DNA of 42,083 nucleotides from Atkinsonella hypoxylon (lineage: Eukaryota; Ascomycota; Sordariomycetes; Hypocreales; Clavicipitaceae): contig JFHB01000245.1 of assembly GCA_000729835.1 (NCBI GenBank), positions 1 to 42,083 of the forward strand, written 5' to 3'. The notes under the pieces were generated by a model. It saw only the letters and a list, made by a program, of their open reading frames with translations. It was not told the DNA's origin and searched no databases. The position numbers and the translations under genes were made by a program. The number at the start of each line of letters is the position of its first letter. Within the stretch, counting starts at the first letter, position 1. Of this stretch, positions 11,357 to 21,321 are shown in pieces.

Positions 11357-13259
11357 TTAGTACGCGAAGAGAAAAAAGAAAGAGGAGTCACGTAAAAAGG
11401 AAGAAGAATGGATCAGTATCCACAAATGGAGCAAAGAAAGGATTGTACGAACCAAGCTTAGGCCTAGAATCATGGAGATCCAGAAACAGACGTTATTCAG
11501 CGTGTTCCGACTTCGAATGAACTTGGTACGCTGTAGCATGACGATGGGGAGCTGCATCATCTGACAGATGAAGCCGTAGCCACGAATCTTTTTGGATATG
11601 CAGGCCATGACGATCTCGTGCATGACTGCGGAGATGAGGAAGGTGATGATGGTGGCGACCATCTTGCCGGTATGGGGCCTGGAAGCAGAGTAGACGTGTC
11701 TGCGGAGGAAACAGTAGACGGGGATGTTCCACTCGCGGGAGAATTCCATCCAGTCTGTCGAGTTCCACCAGTCGGCGTAGAAGTGGCGGTCGGCGAAACG
11801 GGTCATTTCGGCAAAGGCACCGAGGACGTATTCGAAGATGACGAGGAAGACGAGGAGGAAGATGAGCATGAAGGGGAAGAGCAGCCAGGATATGGATTCG
11901 GCGAGGATGAGGAGCGCTTCGGGGATGGAGGTGTCGGAGAGGGGGTCGAGGCGGCGTTGGGCGTCGACGAGGACTGGGAGGATGAACTCTTCCGTTACGA
12001 CGGTCAGGAGGAAGATGCAGCCAAAGGTGGCGATGATTTTGGCGTACAACGCTGTCCAGTTGATGTGGGTGGTGCGAGGGTATTCCAGCTCGTAGCAGAG
12101 GGTTGGGCAGAAGATGTAGTCTATGTAGTTGGACCAGGTGAGGTTGGCTGGGTATGTCGTGTTGCCCATGGGGGAGGTGAGTTCGCGGGCGAGCGCTTCG
12201 CGGAGGACCTCGATCTCATCTGCGGTCTTGTACTTGTCGTCTTGGTTGTAGGCAACGGAGAATTTGCCCTCGGGGAGAGGGTTCTTGGATGTTGGGATAC
12301 CAGAGATGCTGCCGCGGCGGAGGTTGGCTTGCGGGTAGACGTATGCTGGACGACGGTCCGACGAGTTGGATGGAGTGTCGAGCGAGCGGAGGCGCTTCTC
12401 TGTCTCAGACAGGTGCCCGTTGTAAAAGGCATAGGAGTGCATCTTCATGAGCATCACCATGGTATGCAGGAGCAAGAAGACTTGGGCTGTCCAGGTCCAT
12501 TCCAGGACAAACGGCACGGCGATCCAGAAGGCCAGCCACATGACCTGGTATATGCTTTGAATGGCCATGCCGCCCTTTGCCCAGGTCAAAGCCCCCCCGG
12601 CCGGCGCATTTCGAAATATCCTGTGAAATGGCAGGCCGACAAGGATGGTGGCCACCATGAGAAAATCCGCAATGGCCAAGTGCCACAGTTTGATGGTGAA
12701 CAAGGTCCATATCTGGATGCGGAGCGGATACCCTGTGTCTTTCATGTTTCTTAGCATGGTGGTTATGCCCATGATAGCCAGGCCGATCCAGAAAAGATTG
12801 AAGAAGCCGTGGAAGTCGCGGTAGTCGCTTTCAGGGTCGAAATGGGATACGCGCGAGGCGAATTCGATGGTCGGGAAGATGCGACGTTTCTGTTCGGCCT
12901 GGACATGTTTGCGAGCGGAAGAGAGCGATTTAGCGGACGGAGGAGCATTTTCGGGGACGGGAGTGGTTTGACCGCTGTTTTTTTTTTATTTTAGTATCGC
13001 AGAGCTCAAGTGTTGACAGATATCGGCTTGGTTGAAGGGCTTTCTTTTTCTTTTTCTTGGTTTTTTTTGTTTTTTTTTTTTTGGTGTGAAATGTCAGCTG
13101 TCTGTACCTTGCCAGTCCACTAGCCGGCGGGCTTTCACCCGGTACCCCTGAATATGCGTCTCTCTCTTTCCTTTCTGAATGCGCGAACTGAGATGCTCGC
13201 GTTCTCGATCGCAGATGGTGCTCATGGCCCACGGCCATGACGTCGGCGCTGGAGCTCAT
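11357..13259 (-). CDS. are2: Sterol O-acyltransferase (ACAT/ARE family, MBOAT)
   Basis: Makes steryl esters from ergosterol or sterol and acyl-CoA in the ER membrane for lipid-droplet storage. Two exons on the minus strand: 13259-13108 and 12974-11357, giving 589 residues. The 133-nt intron has donor GTACAG, an ACTAA branch and an acceptor after a long A/T tract. The join restores AG|C (Ser) and the open frame. The N-terminal cytosolic part contains RKHVQAEQKRRIFPTIEF. Several hydrophobic segments follow. The ACAT signature FYADWWN is at about 449-455, and the MBOAT catalytic His (VMHE) at about 503. A TAA stops the frame immediately upstream of the chosen ATG. The C-terminus runs about 20-30 residues past the usual end of the family. 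Whether the closest yeast relative is ARE1 or ARE2 cannot be told here. Confidence 0.93.
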
Positions 13260-13602
13260 TTATGACGCTTACGCTGCGACGATGGGTCGTGTGGATGGGA
13301 GATGACTAGAAAAGAGTGGACCTAAAAAAGAAAAAGAAAAAGGAAAAGGATAAAAAAAGAGTATTATAGCGTCAGGGTGATCCTTTGTCTGCAGCTCTAA
13401 AAAGCAGGCTGGTCAATAACAAGGCGTACAGGACGAACTGATCAAGCCATCATCTCGCCAGGGTAGCAAGAGCGACGAGAGTTTTCGTGGAGAAAATGCC
13501 GAAGAGGGGGCCAGAGGAAGTTGATGACTGACTGGGCTGAGAAGAGCTCATCGAGGCTCTGCCAGCGACCACAGAAGGAAGGAGACGAGAAAGCTGGCTG
13601 AT

Positions 13603-13604
<2 letters not shown>

Positions 13605-13646
<42 letters not shown>
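13605..13646. repeat. (CA)21 microsatellite
   Basis: A perfect CA dinucleotide tract of 42 bases lies upstream of the sterol acyltransferase gene. It is expected to vary in length between isolates. Confidence 0.97.
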
Positions 13647-13648
<2 letters not shown>

Positions 13649-13919
13649 TGAGAAGTGAAGGACGAAAAGATGCAACAGCTGGGGATCGTGGCGAAAATGA
13701 TGAAAGGAGCCGCGGCCGCGGTCTTGCTCGTCTGGGCGAGTGCTACGTCACTGTGAATGCGGCCCGGTTTGCGCGCGTGAGGACAATCGACGAGACGTGG
13801 TGGGTTTTGTTGTGGCTTAACGGGCTGAGTTTTTTGGCTTTGGGGTTCTTGTGATGCTGATCTTCCATGAGTTTGGGGAAAGACGTTGACTAGTTACGCT
13901 GTTACCTTGGGGCTCGGCT

Positions 13920-13955
13920 GCAGATGCAGATGCAGATGCAGATGCAGTTGCAGTT
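13920..13955. repeat. GCAGAT/GCAGTT hexanucleotide repeat
   Basis: Four copies of GCAGAT are followed by two of GCAGTT. The six-base unit makes a spurious Gln/Met-rich reading on the plus strand. Confidence 0.95.
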
Positions 13956-14026
13956 GCGGTCCCGGGATTCAGGGACCTCCGTGCCTGGGTCTGGGAAAAC
14001 ATGCCGTCGGCTAAGACGGATTCAAC

Positions 14027-14060
14027 ATGGAGTGTCATGGAGTGTCTTGGAGTGTCTTGG
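14027..14060. repeat. 10-bp tandem repeat
   Basis: ATGGAGTGTC, ATGGAGTGTC and TTGGAGTGTC occur in tandem, with a partial fourth copy. Confidence 0.9.
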
Positions 14061-14197
14061 TTTACTTATTAGCCGTGGCGCCGTGGCACCGTTTACGGAA
14101 TATAGATTCCCGAGGTCTGCCACCCACCATCTCTGCAGCCAATCGCTCAATCCGTACCGAGTGTTGCACCATACTTTTCCGTCAGTGTCATAACTAC

Positions 14198-14209
14198 CTA
14201 GGTACCTAG
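14198..14209. repeat. 12-base perfect palindrome CTAGGTACCTAG
   Basis: A self-complementary 12-mer lies in the CHAT upstream region. A related ACTAGGTACTTAGG occurs near 38644. Meaning unknown; it could be a regulator site or a common fungal intergenic word. Confidence 0.6.
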
Positions 14210-14314
14210 TTAGTTATCAGCACTGTACCGGATCAATCTCACTACGGCTAGGGCATCCAAAACGGCCAGGCAAATCTTGCCACCAAGGCTTCCATGTTTC
14301 TTACTGAGAGCTGA

Positions 14315-14341
14315 GTTGTCAGCGTTGTCAGCGTTGTCAGC
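14315..14341. repeat. 9-bp tandem repeat GTTGTCAGC x3
   Basis: Three exact copies lie about 620 bases before the CHAT start codon. Confidence 0.95.
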
Positions 14342-14963
14342 GTGACATTCTTCATTCTTCAGTCCTATACTTGGCCTGTTTGGGCCATCACCAACAATTT
14401 GCGGATGAATCAAGGTTGATCACAGGCACTTCAGAGGAAATATATATTGAATCCTGTCATTGATATTGAGTCTCACGCTGACTTGTTGCGAGTTTGGCGC
14501 CTTTTATTGTCTTTTGAGTCAGAACTGTTGGCATGATGCGAAAACTTTGGGTAACAATGTCCTTGAAGCGTTACCGATGCTGAACCTGCCAGCCAAGCAT
14601 CCTACAATGTTCATCAGCAATAATAACCAATTCCATCGCAAGCTGCGGAGTGCATACAAACAGATGAATCAGACTTGCTTTACCTTTGAGTGCACTGGGC
14701 CTCTTCCTTTATTCGACAAATTCATTCAGCGATGTGGCAATGTGGCAATGTGGCAAGGCTTTGCAAACCCCTGTTTATGCCGCCCTCCTGAGCCCCATGA
14801 TCTGCAGGTCACAGCGTTGTGTCGCACCTTCCTCTGCAATGTCCCAGACGCCGGTTGACTCTCGCTCGGGTGCGAGGCAAGCCATCTGAGGCCGGCCATC
14901 TGACAACCTGGTAGCTGACCACCTGAGCTATCGAGTCTTGAATTTGCTCCATGCACCCGCTAG

Positions 14964-17223
14964 ATGCTCCCTCTTCTCCGAAAGCGCAAGCTGCGTCAGC
15001 TGCCGAATTCGTCAGAATGTGCAACCACTGCACCCGATAGCAAGAGACCGAATACTCTTTCAGATAGCCCCGACAGCAGCCGGGCGGCTGTCCGGGCTGA
15101 GGAGATGAACGAAATCTACATTCGCTCGTATCCCTCTCAACCACAGAACCTCGGCCTGGCCACACCATTGTCCGATGACGAGGAAGACGGGACCAGGCGA
15201 CGTGAGTGGCGAGTGTCCATCCGTGTCAATGATGGCGCATACAGCATGGCATTCATCGAGGATCCATTCATGGAGGCTGACTATACAACCGTCTTCGAGG
15301 AGTATTTGCGCAGCTCAGATCGACCGCGCTGGAGAGCCCAAAATTTAGTTGCGAGAATAAGCGAGGTCCCTGATGCAGAGGACGTAGATGAAATATCACT
15401 GGCTGAAAAGCGCATTCAAACTTATGGAAGAATTTTGTTTGATCAGCTAGAACAGCAAGCAGATCTGTTTCCTCGTGGCAGCAGCAATGGGCCGCCGGAG
15501 GCCCAAATATATGTCATCGAGCATCACGACAGCGACCAAACCGAGTCGACTACAGGAGGAATTCACTGCCTCGCATGGGAACTTGTAGAGTCAATTCAGA
15601 TTCCTCATTTACCCGATTTGCGTCTTCGCGTTACAAGAGTCAGCGACTTCCCCGCCCATCGTTTCCTTGGCCCCCCATCAACACCACAGCACCTTATGAC
15701 GATACAGAAAGACTGCGACGCTACCTTCAAAATCCTTCTGGTAATTGCGCGTGATTTCAGTCGGACCGGTGCAGAACGCGATCCAGAGCCGGATCTGGCT
15801 CAATGGCCACTGATGAACTTGCAGAAAAGATTGCGAAGTCGCTTGACTCTCGAGGTAGTTCGACCTGGTAGCCTCGAAGAATTGGAGCAGCACCTGAAAT
15901 TGCGGTCAGAACAAAATGTTGCTTTCAATTTGATCCATTTTGATCTCCATGGGCGCATAATGCGTGATGAGTAGGTAACGAATCGTAATTGCGATGACGC
16001 TGTCCGATTGTCATGAGCTAATCTCGTAAAATAGGGCTGGCAGGCTGGTACCATGGCTCTTGTTTGCGAGGAAACACGTGGCCGCTGACTCAGACTTCAC
16101 CATACCCCAAACACGCTTGGCCAAGGCCGAGCATGTTGCAGCAGTGTTATCACGGTTTCAAATCGAAAACGTTGTGCTCAACGCTTGTTTGTCAGCTTAC
16201 AATAGATCTGGTCCGGCCACCAACCTGGCACACATTTTTTTGCGGCACGGAATCTCTAACGTCTCAGCCATGTGGTTCTATGTGCACTGGAAGACGGTAG
16301 CGACCTATGTAGAGGCATTTTATGATAAATTACTCGTCAAGGGTCTTGACTTTCATATCTCTGCCCAACGTGGCAGAGAGGCCATTCGACAACAGCCAAC
16401 CATTCTTACCGGACGAGTCTACCAAGACTTTTTCCTCTGTGTCAACTATAGTCGAACTGTACATGGGACTGACAGCATGCTTCGTGCCATCAGCCCTTCG
16501 CCGTCGGCTAGATCTCATGATTCCGCAACGTCAACGTCAAACAACTCGATGAAAAGCTTTCACAGTGGTCTTCTGGCGAAGGCGTCACCTCGACTTGGAG
16601 ACAGCCTTATGCTGGGAGATGAGCCTATCATGCGTCTTCAACTGCATCTTTTGGAGCTTGAGTTCAAGCTCATGACGTTTAAGATAGTGTACGCAAGTGA
16701 TCTTCTTCAGATGGATTCAGATCTCGATGCCACAATGGATAGAATGGTCAACATGTGGCTCCATACCAATCTGGTTGACGAGGTTCACTACTACAAAGCC
16801 AAAGACTTTGCACGGCGCAAGATTCTTCCTGGGAATGTTTGCCCATCTCCCAGAGAGAAACGCACTCGCACGAGCAATCCACTGCAGCGCTGGATTCCAC
16901 GAAATGTAGGATCCCTTGGAAAAACACTGCACATAGTGCGTGAAGTTGACGCAGTGATTGATCCCGGCTTTCAGGCTGATGAGCTAGAGAACCAAAGACG
17001 GGCGGCGCGACAGTCTTCAGCCCAAAAAGGCCTGCGTATTTTTGCGGAAAAGCTCCATGAGGATAATCATAGCTACCTCCTGTTTATGGGAAGTCAGAAT
17101 GCGCAATGGTGGCGAACCCACCTCAAAGATTTAAGGGGAGAATGGTGGCTCAACATGCCTTGGAGCCTTACTGTGCATACTAGATATGTACGCGAGTTTA
17201 GACGGCGCGCCGTTTGCGCCTGA
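14964..17223 (+). CDS. CHAT-domain caspase-like protease protein
   Basis: Two exons, 14964-15970 and 16035-17223, give 731 residues. The 64-nt intron starts GTAGGT and has a GCTAAT branch and an ATAG acceptor. The join restores GAG and an open frame. CHAT domains are clan CD cysteine peptidase relatives of caspases and separase. Here the His block FNLIHFDLHG (likely His329) lies just before the splice junction. The Cys block VVLNACLSA (Cys387) lies in exon 2. It is followed by the typical hydrophobic and helical segment (VSAMWFYVHW...AFYDKLL...AQRGREAIR). The N-terminal 300 residues resemble the beta-rich region before fungal CHAT domains (ITV/DPF...YLR) and hold no TPR repeats that I can see. 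The C-terminal about 250 residues match no domain I know. The substrate is unknown. The last residues may be affected by a frameshift (see findings). The start is the first ATG in frame. Confidence 0.8.
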
Positions 17224-18438
17224 AAAGCGACCACCAGTCTGTCCGCCTTGGTACTGGGTGAGCGCATCCCATTTACATGCAATATGTGTATGCCTGCATG
17301 GACTGTCTCATGCATTGTACAATGACATAATATATCAGCTTAAAGGAAGTTTTCACTCGTTTGCGTCTCTGGCGGACGACACAGCTTCATCTTCACCTGC
17401 CAATCATCCTATGCCAAGCTTTAAAGGCCCAAGGGATGAGCAAGACTGAGAGCAAAGTCCCTACACAGTTTCTGCGTAACTATAATTACAATTACATACT
17501 GCGCTCTCGGTTTGTTGCCTTCTTCCTTCCAGACCCCCTCGTCCATTCTCCTCTCCCTGTTTCCCCTTGTTTGCGGCACCAAGGGTCTCCGTCGCGATCT
17601 ACCTTGTCGGCATTTTCCTAATTCTCTCTTCAATGACACCCACAACGAACATTTGATGCCCTGTCGTGGGAACTTTGGCCAGCGTTCTCCAACATCTGCA
17701 CGCAGTAAAGGATGCGGGGCTGGCCAGTCTCATGAGCTGCCTTCTTCTTTGCCAACGACGGCGAAAATACCGCACTGCCCGACGCCCCAAGATGAGAGAG
17801 AACTTGTGGGGGCGGCAGAGCGGAGGCAGCAGTGCCCGATTATTGCCTATTATGGGCGAAGAATGAGAAAAAGCTTATTTACGGAATATTTGTTGCACGG
17901 TATGTAGGGGGGGTCTAATCGAACACTTAGTGTGGCGTGGCCATGTCACACAATTTTTTGCATTATTATTCGGCCCCCTCACATGCATGGAGGAAGTTTT
18001 AAATCACGGCACAACACTCAGGTCACATTGCAGTATTACGTCAGAGTGGTGAGGCGGAGACTGCCAAAGAGGCTTGAGCCGCTGCGGAGTCAAAGTCGGC
18101 ACAGGCCGAATCGGGCAAGACCTACGGAATACCTACAAAGCTCGACGTTGAGACGGTCTTATCGGCCCCCACACGGTTGTGGCTTGTTACCTACCATGAT
18201 CAAGAGCACTAACTAACGTACTGGTTTTGTGCCTCAATCTGGGACCGAGTTTTTGTTCTTTGTTTCAAAAGTACAACAGACCATAACTTATACATTAGCT
18301 AACTAGATCCAAGAGGCTCCATTTTGTGTGGTTACTCAGTATACTTGTAGACACAAAGACACAAAGAAATAGAGACAGGCTTCCTGGCCGGAAGTCACAC
18401 CGAATCCCGCTAGGCTGGACGTTGGTACAGACTACCTA
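17224..18438. other. Intergenic region, no supported gene
   Basis: A coding-like reading at 17186-17260 overlaps the CHAT 3' end in another frame and is discussed in the findings. Beyond it the readings (for example 17512-17907) have no recognisable product. No RNA gene is seen. Confidence 0.5.
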
Positions 18439-18529
18439 CCCAGAGCCTTTAGCCAGAGCCTTTAGCCAGCGCCTTTAGCCAGCGCCTTTAGCCAGAGCCT
18501 CTACCCAGAGCCTCTACCCAGAGCCTCTT
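18439..18529. repeat. 13-bp minisatellite, 7 copies
   Basis: Seven tandem 13-base units of the form CCCAGAGCCTTTA, with variants GCCAGCGCCTTTA and CCCAGAGCCTCTA. The array ends 34 bases before the stop codon of the secreted protein gene, so it is in its 3' flank. Confidence 0.95.
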
Positions 18530-18563
18530 CAATTGACCAACAGCAGCTAATAGCGTCTACATT

Positions 18564-19112
18564 CTACCCAAGGCAGACAGCAGTACCGGAGCGGCACTTT
18601 CCAACAAGCTCAGGGGAGCCAGGCCACTGGAAGTAGCCCGCTTCATAAGGCTGGCACGCCGAGTCCATCTGGCCAAGTGCATATTTGACGTCCAGAACGT
18701 CCAGGTTGCCTGAGCTATGAGGGGCGTTGATGCAGTAGTAGACGTAGACGCCGTTTCTGTTATAGCCAAAGTAGTCCGGCTTGTCGCCAGAGGACCAGTC
18801 ATGGCCAGTACCAGCCCAGTTCTTCAGCAGCACGACGGCCTCATCGACACCGCCATGATCAAGTTCATAGCCCCAGCAGTCGATTTTGCGCTTTGCAATG
18901 GCCGAGTCGGATCGTCTGTGCGCCTCATGGTCTCGAGCAAGGGCAAAGGTATGCGTCTCTCCCGTTTCAAGGGAAGTCACAGTGGTGGAGCCGTCGGGGT
19001 GAGTGACACCTTGGTAAGGGCCGTCAGGGAGGCTGTCCATGCCCGCCCAGATTCCGGCCGAGACGGCAGCAGGCCCAAGGAGGGCGACGAGAGAGGGGAT
19101 GGGGAACCGCAT
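18564..19112 (-). CDS. Small secreted cysteine-containing protein with Kex2-like site
   Basis: 182 residues if started at MRFPIPSL, which gives a clear signal peptide (about 1-20). An ATG 21 bases upstream (19133) would put an acidic stretch before it and is less likely. Residues 21-73 look like a propeptide, and Lys74-Arg75 is a Kex2-type dibasic site. The presumed mature domain of about 107 residues has five cysteines (DCWGY, YYCIN, SACQP, GKCRS, AVCLG) and ends in TAVCLG. The pattern DC...GNLDV..V...M...C...VGK...VC is loosely like small secreted fungal proteins such as the Hce2/Ecp2 type, but I cannot assign it. An effector-like or antagonistic secreted role is inference. No intron is seen. 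Confidence 0.7.
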   Translation of the reverse strand: MRFPIPSLVALLGPAAVSAGIWAGMDSLPDGPYQGVTHPDGSTTVTSLETGETHTFALARDHEAHRRSDSAIAKRKIDCWGYELDHGGVDEAVVLLKNWAGTGHDWSSGDKPDYFGYNRNGVYVYYCINAPHSSGNLDVLDVKYALGQMDSACQPYEAGYFQWPGSPELVGKCRSGTAVCLG

Positions 19113-19704
19113 ACTTTCTATTTCTACATGCACTCAAATAGAGATTGCAGTTGAAAGGCGTAGAGAGTAGGAGTTATTGCAGCTTGAGGAATAAAAAGTC
19201 TCCTATTTCAAGACCGGGCTATGAACAGGTCTTTATACTCCTATAGTGCGGGGTAGCTTACAAGATGACATTCGCTACGCAGGGCGCTTACTAAGGCAAG
19301 ACTCACTCCGCATCTTTTAATTTTGAAACCGATAAGCGTACAAACAAACAAGGCGTATTAGAAAGAAGAGGAAGAAGAGACCAGGTCTAAGTCAAGAGCA
19401 AGGGGTGTGAGCCACCTGTCCTAGCTACGAGCCACCCCAATTAGGTATAGCGCAATGGGTCCTTGCGTTATTTACAAACGCTGATTGGCTGGAACTTACT
19501 AGATAATTCGTTCTACTGGGTGAATCAGCGCCTAGTATCAATGTTCCTCACAGAACATTTGTGATGTCGATCTGCTGGACGGGATTGAAGGCCGACGCTT
19601 GCCAATATGGAAAATAGTTGTGGAATAGGTATGAATCAACCACCAACTGAAATAATCTCTGCAATTGATCGAAACTTTTTTTTCCATCTTCAACACTCGA
19701 AAAA
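19113..19704. other. Intergenic region
   Basis: Upstream flank of the secreted protein gene and 3' flank of the aminopeptidase gene, both on the minus strand. No gene or RNA is seen. Confidence 0.5.
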
Positions 19705-21321
19705 CTAGGCTTCCCGAGCGTATTTCAGCTTTCGTGCCAGCCAGCATCCGATTGTCACTCCCGTCACAGTCTTGTGCTCATCTCGATGAAATACCAGTGT
19801 CCATGGGCCAGGAGCAGGTGCATCCATGCCGCGCGGGCACTGAAGATTCCAAACATCTTGGCCCAAGTGACGCAAGACATTAGCAGAGCCGTGGCCCAGA
19901 AACCCATCGAATGCACCATATAGCACTCCTCCTATCAGCTCACAATGAAATCGGGAGTCGATTTCTGAGCAATAAAATTTCCCAGAAAAAGAAGCTGTCC
20001 CAGCGGCGGATTCGTCCTTGACAAGACGCCTACCATGAAGCGTCCTGTTATCCAACGATCTCTGAAGGGTAACGTGGTCCCCGTCAATACTCGCGGTCAA
20101 GCTTCGGGACTCTGCACGGTGAGGCTGTTTAGCAACAATTGTTTCGGGAGAAGTAGAGTAAGAGATTGATAGCTCTCCCTCCTTTTCGCCTTTCGAAATG
20201 GAGATGGCTAGTTGAGTGTCTTGATCTAGATAGTTTCCAATCCAGTTCTTCGATGGTGCCACGACAGGGAGTGAGGTATCGGGCGCCTTGAGGATTCGTT
20301 TCAGGATACTTTCAGCCACGAGGCCGGCATTCGCTTCGTGATTAAGCATTACCGTAACCGATATTCTCGCATCAGGGACCTGTACTCGACTGAGACGAAA
20401 GCCTCGAAGTGCACCAGAGTGGCCTATGAATGATATCCCATTAACAACGCCATGGCCAAGTCCATAACGATATTTTGCGGGCGTGCCATTCACGTCTGTC
20501 CGTGGATCAATCGCGACGCGATACCAGCTCTGCGGATCGAGTAAGCAGCGGTCCAGGTAGGCCTCGTAGGCGATCATGTCATTAAGAGAAGCGATTACGC
20601 CGGCATCCCCAGCCCACTCAATGCGGTTGAGGGCAGCTCTATATCCGTGCTGTACGTCCCCCTCGTACCCCACGCATGGTTTGGGAAGCTTGGAAGTGTC
20701 TGCGCTTAGTCGTGCCGTTTTCATGCCCGCGGGTTCGAAAATGCGCTGAGCAAGCAGGTCCCCAAGGTCCTCTTGACTGACCTGCTCCAGAATGCGTCCA
20801 AGGATGTGGAAATTGGTATTGGAATAGGAGAACTCGGTTCCTGGCTCGAAGTGAAGAGACTTCAAGCGTTCAATCATCAACGGGCCGTGCTTGGCTATGG
20901 AAAACTCATCTTCTGGTTTCGCGCCCCAGAGAGTGGTCAGAGCCCAATAATCGCGGATGCCAGAGTGCATATTGCACAAGTGGTCGATGGTCAAGCCCGT
21001 TCCATGTGTGATGTCCGGCTGTAGCAGTTCTGCGAGCTTGCTGGAGAACTGGCTCTTCGCGTCCCCCTTGGCAGCCATGGCAGCTGACGGTTGCCGCTGC
21101 AGGTCGAGCAAAAGAGCACAGAATAGCTGTTTGCTAATTGAACAGATGGGCATGATGGTGTCGGCGGTCATGGAGATTCTTTCGTCCATGTCGGCGTAGC
21201 CCCAAATGCGTTGGCCGAGTAGGCTGCCATTTTGAAGCACGGCAACAGCGCCCCCAGGGCCAAGGCACGAAGAAGGAATCGCTTTCAAAGCGTCTTCAAC
21301 TGCTGAGGAGGAGATGGACAT
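19705..21321 (-). CDS. Serine D-aminopeptidase-like (S12, beta-lactamase/PBP fold)
   Basis: 538 residues from the ATG at 21321 (MSISSSAVEDALK). The reading continues 47 codons upstream, but that part has no family resemblance. The penicillin-binding-type triad is present: SISK at 61-64 (catalytic Ser61, Lys64), YSN at 166-168, and HSG at 301-303. These lie close to the positions in the bacterial D-aminopeptidase DAP, allowing for about 13 inserted residues. Two C-terminal beta-barrel-like domains follow (about 340-538). The closing block QCPRGMDAPAPGPW...GCWLARKLKY is characteristic of DAP-type enzymes. The expected reaction is release of N-terminal D-amino acids from peptides or amides. There is no signal peptide, so it is probably cytosolic. 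It is a single exon. The closest characterised relatives I know are bacterial, so transfer is possible but unproven. Confidence 0.88.
   Translation of the reverse strand: MSISSSAVEDALKAIPSSCLGPGGAVAVLQNGSLLGQRIWGYADMDERISMTADTIMPICSISKQLFCALLLDLQRQPSAAMAAKGDAKSQFSSKLAELLQPDITHGTGLTIDHLCNMHSGIRDYWALTTLWGAKPEDEFSIAKHGPLMIERLKSLHFEPGTEFSYSNTNFHILGRILEQVSQEDLGDLLAQRIFEPAGMKTARLSADTSKLPKPCVGYEGDVQHGYRAALNRIEWAGDAGVIASLNDMIAYEAYLDRCLLDPQSWYRVAIDPRTDVNGTPAKYRYGLGHGVVNGISFIGHSGALRGFRLSRVQVPDARISVTVMLNHEANAGLVAESILKRILKAPDTSLPVVAPSKNWIGNYLDQDTQLAISISKGEKEGELSISYSTSPETIVAKQPHRAESRSLTASIDGDHVTLQRSLDNRTLHGRRLVKDESAAGTASFSGKFYCSEIDSRFHCELIGGVLYGAFDGFLGHGSANVLRHLGQDVWNLQCPRGMDAPAPGPWTLVFHRDEHKTVTGVTIGCWLARKLKYAREA

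Larger units (their letters stand above)
13260..14963. promoter_or_regulatory. Divergent intergenic region rich in short repeats
   Basis: This separates the starts of the sterol acyltransferase (-) and CHAT (+) genes. It holds several simple repeats listed separately and a 12-base palindrome. The readings of 60-130 codons here are broken by or overlap the repeats, and none looks like a known protein. I see no RNA gene. Confidence 0.5.

Noticed and set aside
11618..12754. 378-codon plus reading inside the sterol acyltransferase
   Set aside because: Asp/Glu/Gly-rich antisense shadow of the MBOAT gene.
17512..17907. 131-codon plus reading
   Set aside because: Composition looks non-coding, and overlapping readings of similar length exist in other frames.
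14964..18560. Gasdermin-like partner gene beside the CHAT gene
   Set aside because: No reading between 17224 and 18560 has the length or character of a fungal gasdermin, and the next gene is a secreted Cys protein.
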